Source: Camelus bactrianus
Lineage: Eukaryota > Chordata > Mammalia > Artiodactyla > Camelidae
Assembly (NCBI RefSeq): GCF_048773025.1
Contig: NW_027413960.1
Span: 5,769,945 to 5,833,944 of the forward strand
Length of the DNA: 64,000 bases
Reading direction: 5' to 3'
Below the pieces are notes generated by a model. The model ran no database searches. It was not told the origin of the DNA and saw nothing but the letters and a program-made list of their open reading frames with translations. Position numbers and translations under genes: made by a program. Shown here in pieces: positions 34,412-45,245 of this stretch. Every line of letters begins with the position of its first letter. The stretch's first letter is position 1.

Positions 34412-35890
34412 TTTTTAACTTTCCTCATAGTTACCATGATAGTCTGCAAACTCCTGGCCCATAAACATATACATACATGGGCCAAGAATATTATGTATAT
34501 ATCTAATGAGCCGGATGAAGTTTTACTTCTTTTGCTTGTATTTTCACCATTAAACTCCTTATATCCTAAACACTAACCCTTCACCCCAACCATATTCTTT
34601 TAATATTTACTCTTAACAAAGCAACAAATATAATAAATATTTTATTAAAAGTGTGTTCTTTTGAGGGGCACAGGGAATGATCAATTTAATATAAAGTGAA
34701 TGCTTTTAATTATGAGCATCAGAGTGTATTTTACATTGATTCATGATACCATGAAGATTAGTGAAAAAGGAAACATGTAATAAGCATATTGCTACAGGTA
34801 TATGTAGATGGGGTTTAGAAGAGAATCACAGAAGAATTAAATTAATAATATAAAACAGGTCAAAAAAGGTAAATTGCCTTTGAAAATGCTCAAATTTTTA
34901 ACATACCTTATTAAAAATCTAGTTAAGAATTTGACAGCTATCCAATTAATGTAAAAAATAAAAAGGAATGAGATAGGTACTTAAATATAAGATTCAAAGC
35001 AAAGAAAACAACTAAAATACACATTTTAACTGCTGGAGGGACAACATGATATCTTAATAACACAATTCAAATCTTTGCCCAAGATACTCATTTTTTGCAA
35101 CTTTGTGATTAATTTATATATCTGAGTTGTATAGTAGAGATTTGAAGCAGAAGATTGAACTGGGGAAAAATACTTCTTGAAACAGCTATAGATTTTGAGT
35201 AAACACATAAATAATTCAATATGTTGGTTATATTAATCAATTAGTTTATATCCATAATTATATTTTGTTATGGATATGTATGAGTACAAATTTAATGCAT
35301 TGATATTTCTTTATAATTTCATTTTTTATCTGTTCTTTCATGTTCATTGCTTCTGCATTATTTATCTGCTATATTGTTTGTTCATACAAGTTTATTTCTT
35401 ATAAAGGTGTGCCTTTCATCGTCACGCACGTTTCCCTTTATTTTGGTAAATATCTCCTTTGTCTTGATATTACTTCTGCATTTTCAATATTATTTTTCTT
35501 TATATTTGACAGATACAATTTTGTCAACCACTTATTAGTACTTTATTATATTTTCTATCTTAAGATTTAATTTATATTTTAATTTAAATATAAAATTCAT
35601 TGATATGAATGTATTTCAATATAGTTTTAATGATCATTTTGTTACTTCACAACCGATTGCATATTTTAGTTTTATCTTGAATTTTTAATGTCAAGAAAGT
35701 TGACACTGTCATTCCTGTTTTATAAACAGATGTTTGTTTTTATCCTCGATTCCTTGCTTCCCTCAAATCTTCAGCTAAGATCAGTTTATTTTTGTGAAGT
35801 ATAACCTTTAGAATTATAGGGCATTTGGGCAGTAAATATTATCAAGTTTTACTTGTTCAAATATATCTATTTTTTATGGACTTTTAAAAA
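34412..35890. other. AT-rich gene-free stretch
   Basis: No exon or placed repeat. The short hydrophobic frames at 35340-35570 reflect AT-rich composition. Confidence 0.45.
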
Positions 35891-35892
35891 AG

Positions 35893-35945
35893 ATTTTTGT
35901 TTGTTTTGTTAATGGAGGTACTGGGGATTGAACCCAGTTTTATAT
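35893..35945 (-). mobile_element. Camelid tRNA-derived SINE fragment
   Basis: Read on the minus strand: CTGGGTTCAATCCCCAGTAC, then CTCCATTAACAAAACAAACA. The first part is a tRNA B-box (GGTTCAATCCC) followed by the CAGTACCTCCATTAA-type tail that I know from the camelid Vic-1/tRNA-Ala SINE family. The 5' tRNA part with the A-box is missing. Confidence 0.65.
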
Positions 35946-35949
35946 TCCC

Positions 35950-36435
35950 TTCCACTAAATTCAAAATTATACACTCTGTTTGTTTAATGGTTAACCTATA
36001 ATTTATATTAAGCATTGTTAACATTTCAACATATAAATTTAATTCAATCTTTTGCTTTCCTTTTAGCTAACAAAGACCTTCGATCAATGTCAATGCATTT
36101 ACCACTCCAACCTTTTTGCAGTTTTCATGTTTTAAAATTATATTTTATTTAATCACAAGACATTTTATTACTATGAAGTGTGACTTGAATATAGTGTTTA
36201 CTTGCTTTGTTCATGGATGTCTTTCTTTAATTTCCTTTTTTTGTTCTATTTCAGACTCCCTAGCTAGAATAACATTCCTTCGGCCTAAAGTTAATTCCTT
36301 TACAATTCTGTTTAAACTTCCAAAAATTGAGAAGAAAATGGCCAACAAATTAATAGAAACATTAATGATATTTATGTAGTATTTTCACATAAAAATAAAT
36401 AAATATGACCCTTAAATATATGAAAAAAGCTTAAA
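35950..36435. other. AT-rich unassigned sequence
   Basis: No exon or repeat was placed. Confidence 0.4.
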
Positions 36436-36438
36436 CCT

Positions 36439-36490
36439 ATTTTGAAATCCTTTATTATATATAAATCCTTATAATAAAGGATTTCAAAAT
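36439..36490. repeat. Perfect 21-bp inverted repeat (hairpin)
   Basis: The left arm at 36439-36459 and the right arm at 36470-36490 are exact reverse complements (ATTTTGAAATCCTTTATTAT... paired with ...ATAATAAAGGATTTCAAAAT), with a 10-base loop. This is the longest perfect short-range palindrome I noticed in the window. Confidence 0.95.
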
Positions 36491-36584
36491 AATATACTGC
36501 AAAAACATTATTCAGCTACCAAATTATCAACAAATGAAATGTCTGACAACATATTCTGTTGGCCAGCCTCTAAATAATGATGCA

Positions 36585-36870
36585 TTCTCAAGCATTGCTG
36601 ATGGGAATGAAAAATGGTACAACACTATGGAGGGGATTTTGCAATACCTAATGAAAGTATACACACGGTCATCTTATAAATTCAGGAATCCTATTTCTAA
36701 TAATCTGTCCAAAGATACAATGGCATAAACATAAAATGTTATATTTCATCTTTATTATACGAAAAAATTAAAAACAAGCATGTGGATGCAAGTAAAAATT
36801 CTGCTTTATAATTTTGAACTTGGAATTATGTATATATTTTACATAATTCAAAGTGAAATAAATAAAATAA
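36585..36870 (+). mobile_element. Old L1 fragment, sense
   Basis: 'ATTGCTGATGGGAATGAAAA' then 'ATGGTACAACACTATGGAGG' and 'GGAATCCTATTTCTAATAAT' match the order of L1 ORF2-3' landmarks (TTGCTGGTGGGAATG..., GGTACAGCCACTATGG...). Much diverged. Confidence 0.6.
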
Positions 36871-37730
36871 CCTAATATAACAATTATTAAAATTGAAAAT
36901 AATGAAATGAAACCTATCTACGTATAAACTTGGTGGCATAATCCCACTACGAGGAATCATATTTGTGCAGTAAACCTACAATATTTTGGCTCTGTTGCTA
37001 GTAATGTATAGCCTGCAGTTAAAAAACAAACCTTTAGATAAATCTTAAGTTTCACATATTAAACTCATTATTTAAGTATTATGAATATGGCTATGTTGAA
37101 GTATTAGTATTCATGTGTGGGTACGTAGATATCAGTAAATTGAAATAAAATGAATTAGTTACTGTGTTCCTTTTAATGTCTTAGGAATTAAGTTTTCAAG
37201 TGGAAAAGAGGTACAATTATAAAATCTAAGTAGTCAAATAAATTTTACAATGTTGAATTTCAAGGTTCTCTAAAAAATGCATATCTCCAACTTTGTTCAT
37301 TGAAGTGTCCTACAAGCAATGGCAACCCAGAAAGACAAGCACCCCAAACACCCAGATGATAGTCTCTAAATAGAATTCTGCACAATTCTTAACTGTTATC
37401 GCCACTAATATTTGAAATATTATAACCTCAAACAATGGCCTCCATTCTCTCTCTCCCCTTCTCCTTCTGGAACTCTGACTAGATGGTTGAAACCTCACAC
37501 TCTGTACCTCTTCATTTATCAGTAGGCTGAGTTAAATGCATCGCTTGAGTTTCCCTGATCTTGATGATTTGAACTTATTGTCTGTAAAGTGGCCAACTTG
37601 TAGATATAAAGTTTCGAACAATTATTTGGTTTTTTTTCACTGTGCACTGACTAGCACCAAGATAACTTTTTAAGAAATCCTGAAATAAGAGATTTATTTT
37701 TAACTCTTCCATCCCTCTTCTCTCTGTCCC
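36871..37730. other. Unassigned sequence up to the CpG-rich block
   Basis: AT-rich, with no exon. GC content changes abruptly at about 37730. Confidence 0.4.
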
Positions 37731-37734
37731 AGGG

Positions 37735-38017
37735 CTAATGCCCCACAGCCACGCCCCCCGCCAGACCCTGATCGGTACCGCTCGGCCCGACTCGCCACAA
37801 CCCGAGCAGCAGGAGCACGAGCAAGAGGGTCAAAGCTTCCGGCGGGAGGATGAGGGGAGCGCGCGCACGCGCCGATGCGCCTGCGCAGACGCGGAACAGC
37901 CCGAACTTGAAGAAGACGGGCGGGAGCCAACTGCTCCCGGAACAGCTCCTGGAGGAGGAACGCGGCCTGGGGTCTAGGCCGCCGCTTCCTGCCGCCGCCG
38001 CTGCCGTCGCCGAGCCG
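37735..38017 (+). promoter_or_regulatory. CpG-island promoter/first-exon-like block, copy 1
   Basis: CpG-dense, TATA-less sequence ending in a good donor (CCG/GTAAGG, GT at 38018). It has TGCGCCTGCGCAGACGC, a degenerate NRF1-type region. It shares AGCTCCTGGAGGAGGAACGC and 'CGGCCTGGGGTCT' with copies 2 and 3 but differs strongly upstream of 37890. It is the most diverged of the three. Transcription direction is inferred as + from the donor only. Confidence 0.55.
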
Positions 38018-38598
38018 GTAAGGGGGAGCTTCGAGGGGGCGCGCAGGTCGGGAGCCGGCAGGTGAAGCCTGGGCTGCGCTCGCGGGTAGCGGTGCGTAGG
38101 TGAGGCCCGGGCCTCGCGACCCGTTAGGACACTGAGGTGGGTCGGGGGCCACCGGGTGGTTCGTGGTGCCCACTTCTCCTTCCCGCTCATTAGTAGTACG
38201 GGCGCCTGTTCGTTGCCGCTTATACCCGGGGGGGGGTAGCGGATGCCGCCACCCCAGGAGGTGGGAGGGCACCGGGCAGCCAGGGAGCACGTCCGACTGG
38301 CCCTCAGGCCATGGCCTGTTCCCAGGAGGCGGGTGCGGTGCTGTCAGGGTGCGGGGGCGGCGGCGGCGGCGGCAGCGGGGAGAGGGGTCTACCCTTGGGA
38401 GCCTGTCAATTTCCTCCCATCTCTCCTGCGTCCTGTCCTAGGGGCAACTTTTGCTGTCCAGATTTGCAGGGCCTATGTTGCAGGTCATTTCTGCCCCTGG
38501 GAGATGAGGAGGTGCTGTCAGGGTGCGGGGGCGGTGGCAGCGACAGCTGGAAATGGGAGCATATTCCCGCTCTAGCATAGGCAGCCCCAATCCTGCCA

Positions 38599-38600
<2 letters not shown>

Positions 38601-38640
<40 letters not shown>
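38601..38640 (+). repeat. (GCT)13 trinucleotide repeat, unit 1
   Basis: Thirteen uninterrupted GCT units inside the duplicated unit. The equivalent tract in unit 2 has eight. It reads as CAG on the minus strand. Confidence 0.97.
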
Positions 38641-39624
38641 AGCCCCCCCCGGCACCGACCACACCCTGCCTACCTCCCAGGAGCAGGCTGACAGGGAGAG
38701 ATTCTTTCCAGGAAGCCAGGGCAGCAGAGGCTGCCCCCCAACCCTGGCCAGGCAGCGGGGGAGTTGGGAGGAAGTTGACTGGCTCTCCCAGGGCAGCTCA
38801 CCTCCCCGCCTCTGCCTCTGCCGCTGCCTGCTGTCCATTCTGGGTGGGGCTGCCCCCTCCCTGCCGGCAGCACCATCAACCACCCAAGGCCCACTGGCGA
38901 GTGGTGTGCACCCTGGTACCACCCTGCCCCATCAGCTGAGACGAGGCACTGGGTGGTGGGGGGAGAAGTGGGGGGGAGTAGCGGTGGGGGCAGGGCGCCC
39001 GGGCGAGAATTGGAACTGAGTCCAACCCCCGCCCGGGCCCAGGAGCCTGGGACACAGGGCTGTGTGCCAGCACTCTGCCCGGGATCCCTGGCTGGCTGAC
39101 TGTCGCCATGGTGATGGGAGCCCAGACCATCCTGCCCCCCGCTGGTTGAGGGGTGAGGGGGTCAGCTGGGGGTAAGGTTGCACTCCGGGTGAGGGAGGAT
39201 CCCGCGGTGAGTGGGCACAGGCTGAGGGGTGAGGAATCGCTGGGAGTGGAATTGACCCGGCTGAGGGGTGAGGGGGACCATCTTGGGATGTTGGGGGTCC
39301 TGCAGTGAGGCATGAGGGGTGAGCTTGTGGCGTGGGGGCCATAGGTTACTAGCGTGGTGGAGTGTCGGGGCGGGTACCTCGGTGTGAGAGGAAGTCCCAT
39401 TTCGGGGGTCCTGTGGGAGACTTGGGGGCTTGGCTGTAGGTGGGGGGGCATTCACAGGGTTTGGGAGGGAAGGCGAGCAAGGGGAGTGGGGCTAGGGGGT
39501 GTGGCCTGGCCCTGAGCTGTTCGAGGTTTTGGTTGTGTCAGGACCGGTAGGTGATGGGATGGGGGTGTTAAGGATGGAGACCCGGTGGGGCGGGTAAAGG
39601 GATGGGCCCTCGGCCCCACTGCCA

Positions 39625-39878
39625 GGCCCTTGCCCCCAGCCCCCAGCCCCCAGCCCGGCACCAGTCCCCACCTCCCGAAGAACAGGAGTTGCAGCCCGAG
39701 CGTCCGCGCTGCGGGCGGGAGGAGGAGGGGCGCGCATGCGCGTGGACGCACAGACGCGCCGACCGGACCCGCCCGGAGCGTGTGAAAGCTGGGCGGGAGC
39801 CTAGTGCTCGCGGACCAGCTCCTGGAGGAGGAACGCGGCCTGGGGTCTGGGCCGCCGCTTGCTGCCGCCGCCGAGCGG
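39625..39878 (+). promoter_or_regulatory. CpG-island promoter/first-exon-like block, copy 2
   Basis: Contains a perfect GCGCATGCGC palindrome (39732-39741), the NRF1 recognition sequence. The first-exon-like block then ends at CGG/GTGAGG (GT at 39879). A 7-bp CCCCCAG tract of three units lies at about 39636. No TATA box. The parent gene is unknown. Confidence 0.6.
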
Positions 39879-40467
39879 GTGAGGGGGCGCTTGGTGGGGG
39901 CGCGCAGGTCGGGAGCCGGCGGGTGAAGCCTGGGCTGCGCTCGCGGGTAGCGGTGCGTAGGTGAGGCCCGGGCCTCGCGACCCGTTAGGACCCTGAGGTG
40001 GGTCGGGGGCCACCGCGTGGATCGTGGTGCCCACTTCTCCTTCCTGCTCATTAGTAATAGGGGCGCCTCTTCGTTGCCGCTTATACCGGGGGGGGGGTGG
40101 CGGTAGCGGATACCTACGCCCCAGGAGGTGGGAGGGCACCGGACGGCTAGGGAGCACGTCCGACTGGCTCTCAGGCCATGGCCTGTTCCCAGGAGGCGGG
40201 TGCGGTGCTGTCAGGGTGCGGGGGCGGCGGCGGCGGCGGCAGCGGGGAGAGGGGTCTACCCTTGGGAGCCTGTCAATTTGCTCCCATCTCTCCTGCGTCC
40301 TGTCCTGGGGGCAGCTTTTGCTGTCCAGATTTGCAGGGCCTACGTTGCAGGTCATTTCTGCCCCTGGGAGATGAGGAGGTGCTGTCAGGGTGCGGGGGCG
40401 GTGGCAGCGACAGCTGGAAATGGGAGCAAATTCCCGCTCTAGCATAGGCAGCCCCAATCCTGCCATT

Positions 40468-40491
40468 GCTGCTGCTGCTGCTGCTGCTGCT
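40468..40491 (+). repeat. (GCT)8 trinucleotide repeat, unit 2
   Basis: Eight GCT units at the position equivalent to the (GCT)13 of unit 1. Confidence 0.97.
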
Positions 40492-41484
40492 GAGCCCCCC
40501 CCCGCCCCGACCACACCCTGCCTACCTCCCAGGAGCAGGCTGACAGGGGGAGATTCTTTCCAGGAAGCCAGGGCAGCAGAGGCTGCCCCCCCCCGGGCCA
40601 GGCAGCGGGGGAGTTGGGAGGAAGTTGACTGGCTCTCCCAGGGCAGCCCCCCTCCCCGCCTCTGCCTCTGCCTCTGCCGCTGCCTGCTGTCCATTCTGGG
40701 CGGGGCTGCCCCCTCCCTGCCGGCAGCACCATCAACCACCCAAGGCCCACTGGCGAGTGGTGTGCACCCTGGTACCACCCTGCCCCATCAGCTGAGACGA
40801 GGCACTGGGTGGTGGGGGGAGAAGTGGGGGAGAGTAGGGGTGGGGGCAGGGCGCCCGGGCGAGAATTGGAACTGCGTCCAACCCCCGCCCGGGCCCAGGA
40901 GCCTGGGACACAGGGCTGTGTGCCAGCACTCTGCCCGGGATCCCTGGCTGGCTGGCTGTCGCCATGGTGATGGGAGCTCAGACCATCCTGCCCCCCGCTG
41001 GTTGAGGGGTGAGGGGGTCAGCTGGGGGTAAGGTTGCACTCCGGGTGAGGGAGGATCCCGCGGTGAGTGGGCACAGGCTGAGGGGTGAGGAATCGCTGGG
41101 AGTGGAATTGACCCGGCTGAGGGGTGAGGGGGACCATCTTGGGATGTTGGGGGTCCTGCAGTGAGGCATGAGGGGTGAGCTTGTGGCGTGGGGGCCATAG
41201 GTTACTAGCGTGGTGGAGTGTCGGGGCGGGTACCTCGATGTGAGAGGAAGTCCCATTTCGGGGGTCCTGTGGGAGACTTGGGGGCTTGGCTGTAGGTGGG
41301 GGGGCATTCACAGGGTTTGGGAGGGAAGGCGAGCAGGGGGAGTGGGGCTAGGGGGTGTGGCCTGGCCCTGAGCTGTTCGAGGTTTTGGTTGTGTCAGGAC
41401 CGGTAGGTGATGGGATGGGGGTGTTAAGGATGGAGACCCGGTGGGGCGGGTAAAGGGATGGGCCCTCGGCCCCACTGCCAGGCC

Positions 41485-41872
41485 CTTGCCCCCAGCCCCC
41501 AGCCCCCAGCCCCCAGCCCCCAGCCCGGCACCAGTCCCCACCTCCCGAAGAACAGGAGTTGCAGCCCGAGCGTCCGCGCTGCGGGCGGGAGGAGGAGGGG
41601 CGCGCATGCGCGTGGACGCACAGACGCGCCGACCGGACCCGCCCGGAGCGTGTGAAAGCTGGGCGGGAGCCTAGTGCTCGCGGACCAGCTCCTGGAGGAG
41701 GAACGCGGCCTGGGGTCTGGGCCGCCGCTTGCTGCCGCCGCCGAGCGGGTGAGGGGGCGCTTGGTGGGGGCGCGCAGGTCGGGAGCCGGCGGTGAACCCT
41801 GGGCTGCGCTCGCGGGTAGCGGTGCGTAGGTGAGGCCCGGACCTCGCGACCCGTTAGGACCCTGAGGTGGGA
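41485..41872 (+). promoter_or_regulatory. CpG-island promoter/first-exon-like block, copy 3 (partial unit)
   Basis: Almost identical to copy 2, including the GCGCATGCGC palindrome (41602-41611) and the CGG/GTGAGG donor (GT at 41749). The CCCCCAG tract has five units here instead of three. Homology ends abruptly after CCCTGAGGTGGG at about 41872, so this promoter has lost its native downstream sequence and now faces L1 DNA. Confidence 0.6.
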
Positions 41873-41954
41873 CAGAGCTGAATTAAGTGAATACGTGTAA
41901 AAAATTGAAAAGTGAACACCACTTTCCTTTGTAGATCTGAGAATGTGATTTATG

Positions 41955-42105
41955 TTTTTGAAGATAGTCAGTTACAGTGTGTCAGTCTGTGGTCTACAGC
42001 TTAATGTCCCAGTCATGCGTGTTTGTACATATATTGATTTTCATATTCTTCTTCATTAAATGTTATTACAGAACATTGAATATAGTTCCATGTGGTATCC
42101 AGAAG
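41955..42105 (-). mobile_element. L1 3' end, antisense (left part of a split copy)
   Basis: Antisense L1 3' end, 'GATAGTCAGTTACAGTGTGT' to 'ATAGTTCCATGTGGTATCC'. The continuation expected in this family (TTTTTATATATAGTGGTTAA) is found only at 45255, so about 3.1 kb of other L1 material appears to lie within it. Confidence 0.65.
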
Positions 42106-42114
42106 CAATTTGGG

Positions 42115-42650
42115 GTTGTTTTTTAATATCTTTTCCTAATTTAATTGAGAATTTTTTTAGAGGAGTTTCAGGTTCACAGCAGAGTTGAGCAGAAAATACA
42201 GATTTCACACATAACCCTCTCCACCCACATATATATACTCCCCTACCCTCAACATCCCTCATCAGTGTGGCATATTTGGTAGAAACGATGAACCAACATG
42301 GACACACTATTATCAACCAAAGTCCGTAGTTTACATTAAGGTTCACTCTTGATGTTGTACATTTGACAAATGCATAATGACATGTAGCCACTATAGTATC
42401 ACGTAGAAGAGTTTAATCACCGTAAAAATCCCTTGTGCTCCATCTGTTCATTCCTCCCTCCCTCTCACTAAACTCCTGGAAACCACGATCTTTTTATTGT
42501 TTCTGTAGCTGTGCCTTTTCTAGAATGTCATTTGGTTGGACTCGTACAGTTTGTAGCCTTTTCAGACTCACTTTTTTCATTTAGTAATAGGGGTTTTTAG
42601 TTTCTTCCATGTCTTTCATGGCTTGATAGCTCATTTCTTTTTTTTTTTTA
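42115..42650 (-). mobile_element. Old L1 (different subfamily), antisense
   Basis: 'GGAGTTTCAGGTTCACAGCA', 'CAAAGTCCGTAGTTTACATT', 'GCATAATGACATGTAGCCAC' and 'CATGGCTTGATAGCTCATTT' are the antisense landmarks of an older L1M-type 3' end. Confidence 0.8.
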
Positions 42651-42784
42651 CTGCACATATATGTTTTAAATTTACATATATATGCTGTTCATTATTTCTA
42701 AGGATGTTTAGAGCTTTAGCTTTTTAAATTTATATAGTTATCAAAGGAATAAAGCCAACCACAAAATAAGAATTAATTAAAAAA

Positions 42785-43010
42785 GATACACACACCTTGC
42801 TATTAGCAGCAACATTATTTATGATTGCCAAGATATGGAAGCATCGTAAGTGCACATGAGTAGTTGAATTGATAATGAAGATGCAGCATGTATATATATC
42901 TATAGCTATATGATGAATGTAATGTAAGAAATATGTATATATATGTATGTATGTATGTAATGGAATACAACTCACCCATAGAAAAGAAGGATATTTTGTC
43001 ATTTGCAGCC
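42785..43010 (+). mobile_element. L1 3' fragment, sense
   Basis: 'ATTTATGATTGCCAAGATAT', 'GGAAGCATCGTAAGTGCACA' and 'TAATGGAATACAACTCACCC' follow the L1 sense order. A (TATG)n tract lies at 42930-42960. Confidence 0.7.
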
Positions 43011-43059
43011 CTTCATTCACTTTTTTTTTTTCCACTTCAAAAGCGAGAATTTTATAACC

Positions 43060-43345
43060 GGCATGAACATTTCCATTACATCAAAAACATCAAAATACCT
43101 AAAAATAAACTTAAGGAAGGAGGTTCCCTATACTCCAAACACGAAAATGACACAAAGAAATGAAAAGATTTCTTGTGCTCCTGGATTGGAAGAATCAACA
43201 CTATCAAAATGGCCACACTACCGAAAGCAATCCATAGATCCAATGCAACCCCCATCAAAATACTCACAACATTCCTCACAGAACTAGAACAAAGAATTCC
43301 AGAATTTATAAGGAGCCACAAAAGACCCCGAACAACCAAGGCAGT
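43060..43345 (+). mobile_element. L1 ORF2 fragment, sense
   Basis: Translates in two overlapping frames to ORF2p C-terminal sequence: KYLKINLRKEVPYT..., then GRINTIKMATLPKAIHRS..., then TELEQRIPEFIRSHKRPR. These match the region after the reverse transcriptase of L1 ORF2p (INLTKEVKDLY, WIGRINIVKMSILPKAIYRF in other mammals). At least one frameshift is present. It abuts a T-run at 43359. Confidence 0.85.
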
Positions 43346-43358
43346 TTTTTGTAGGTCT

Positions 43359-45240
43359 TTTTTTTTTTTTTTTCCCTCTTTCTTCTTTTTGTTCTTTTTT
43401 CTTATGGTTTGATGATGAGAGAAGTTGTAACATCTGTTGTAAAGCTGGTTTTGTGGTGCTGAATTCTTGTAGCTTTTGTTTATCTGTGAACCTTTTGACT
43501 TCTCCATCAAGTCTGAACCAGAGCCTTGCTGGATAGAGTGTTCTTGGTTGTAAGTTTACCCCTTTCATCACATTAAATATATTATACCACTTCTTTCTGT
43601 TCTGTAGAGTTTCTGCTGAAAAATCAGCTGATAAACTTGTGGGAATTCCCTTGTATGTTATTTGTTGCTTTTCTCTTGCTGATTTTAATATTTTCTTCTT
43701 ATCCTTAATTGTTGTCAATTTGATGACTATGTGCCTTGGTGTGTTCCTCTTTGTGTTGACCCTATGTGGTCCTCTCTGTGCTTCCTGGACTTGGGTGACT
43801 GTTTCCTTTCCCAAGTTGGGAAAGTTTTCAGTGATTATCTCTCCAAAAATTTTCTCAGGTCCTTTCTCTCTGTTCTCTTCCTAGGACCCCTATAATGCAA
43901 ATATTAGAGCACTTCATGTTGTCCCATAGTTCTCTTAAACTATCTTCATTTCTTTTCATTCTTTTTTCTTTTTTCTGTTCTGAAGTAGCGATTTCCACTA
44001 ATCTGTCTTCCAATTCACTGATCCGTTCTTCTGCTTCATTTAGTCTATTCTTGGTTCCTTCTAGTATATTGTTCATTTCAGTGATTTTATTCTTCAACTC
44101 TGTTTGGGTATTCTTTGTCTTTTCCAACTCTACTAAAAACTTTGCTCTGTGCATCTGTACTCCTCTTGAGTTCTCTGAACATCTTGGCCATCATTACTTT
44201 AAACTGTTTCTCAGATAAATTGCCTATCTCCTCATCACTTATTTCTCCTACTGGGATTTTATCTTGTGCCTTGGCCTGGGAGATGTTCCTCTGCCACCCC
44301 ATCATCTATTTTTCTGTGTGTTTGTGGGCTCCTTCCACAGGCTTTGGGATTGTTGTTTTCTTATTTTTAGTATCTGCCCCTGGTGGGTGATGCTGGACTA
44401 GAGGCTTATGCAGGTTTCCTGGCAGGAGGAGCTGGTGCCTGCCCACTGCTGAGTGAAGCCTGGTCCTGGGCCTCTGGTGGGTAGGACTATGTCTAGAGGC
44501 CTTTGCAGCTCAGGAAGTCTGCTGATGGGTGGGCCTGTGTTCCCACCCTATATGTTGCTTGGCCTGAGGCTTCCCTCCAGGCTGTTGGGTGGGGCCAGGT
44601 CTTGGTGCTAATGGTCCGATCAAGATGTCAGCCTCCAGGAAAGCTCATGTAGATGAACACTCCCATAATGTCCATCACCAGCTTTTATGTCGTCTGGGTG
44701 AGCCACAGCCATTCCCCACATCCCCAGGAGACCCTCCAAATCCAGCAGGCAGGCCTGGCCCAGGTTCTTACGAAATCACTGCCACTGCCCTTGGACCTGG
44801 CGCACGTGAGTTTTCGTGTACACTTCCTAAGTGAATGGAGTTTCCATTTTCCTGAGTCTCGTGGGGCTTCTGGAGCCAAGCTCCACTGGCCTTTGAAACC
44901 AGATGTCCTGGGGTCTCCTCGTCGTCCCAATACAAGACCTAGACTGGGGAGCTTGACGTGGGGCTTAGAGCTCTCACTCCTGTGGGAGGGCCTCTGGGAC
45001 TTCACAAATCTTCAGCTTGTGGGTCACCCCCCCCAGGGTGCATGGAGACTGATTATATGGTGAGCACACCCCTCCTACCTTCCTGATGTGTTTCCCTCTT
45101 TATGTTTCCAGTTGCAGAAGATCTTTTTTGCTAGGTTCCAGTCTTTTTTTTTTGATGGTTGTTTAGCATTCCATCGTGGATTCGTTGTAGTCTCGAGGAG
45201 AGGCGAGCTCGTGGTCCTACCACTCTACCATCTTGACTGG
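43359..45240 (-). mobile_element. ORF1-only L1 (HAL1-like), antisense
   Basis: A minus-strand LINE with a cetartiodactyl-type L1 5' UTR (45240 to about 44330), then ORF1. ORF1p pieces are a coiled coil (ISELEDRLVEIATSEQKKEK at about 44030), RNA-binding-domain sequence (RNTPRHIVIKLTTIKDKKK) and the C-terminal domain (SLSADFSAETLQNRKKW, then EFSTTKPALQQML). Straight after ORF1 comes a poly(A) (T-run at 43359-43373), with no ORF2 or L1 3' UTR. ORF1 is spread over three frames, so it carries frameshifts. Half-L1 elements of this plan are known as HAL1. A prematurely polyadenylated L1 RNA would give the same structure. Confidence 0.8.
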
Positions 45241-45245
45241 AAATC

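Larger units (their letters stand above)
37735..41872. repeat. Tandemly duplicated CpG island, ~1.87-kb period
   Basis: Two full units and a partial third. The shared marker GCGCAGGTCGGGAGCCGGC occurs at 38041, 39902 and 41772, giving periods of 1861 and 1870 bp. Unit bodies 1 and 2 look to be well above 90 % identical by eye, differing mainly in homopolymer and short repeat lengths. The third copy stops at about 41872, mid-homology, and is followed by unrelated L1 DNA. CpG density is very high. I could not recognise the parent gene. The long frames on both strands are Pro/Gly/Arg- or Gln-rich and appear twice because of the duplication; none carries a domain. Confidence 0.9.

Noticed and set aside
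34193-34464. Membrane-like Phe/Leu/Ser protein
   Set aside because: It is a translation of the (CTTT)n microsatellite.
39801-40778. 325-codon antisense frame across the CpG units
   Set aside because: It runs through a CAG tract and promoter-like DNA, and its parts reappear in the other unit because of the duplication. No domain or conserved start is present.
43060-45240. A single L1 with twin-priming 5' inversion
   Set aside because: The order is wrong. The inverted 5' part should lie at the 5' side of the ORF2 segment with one shared tail, but here the ORF1 element has its own poly(A) between the two.
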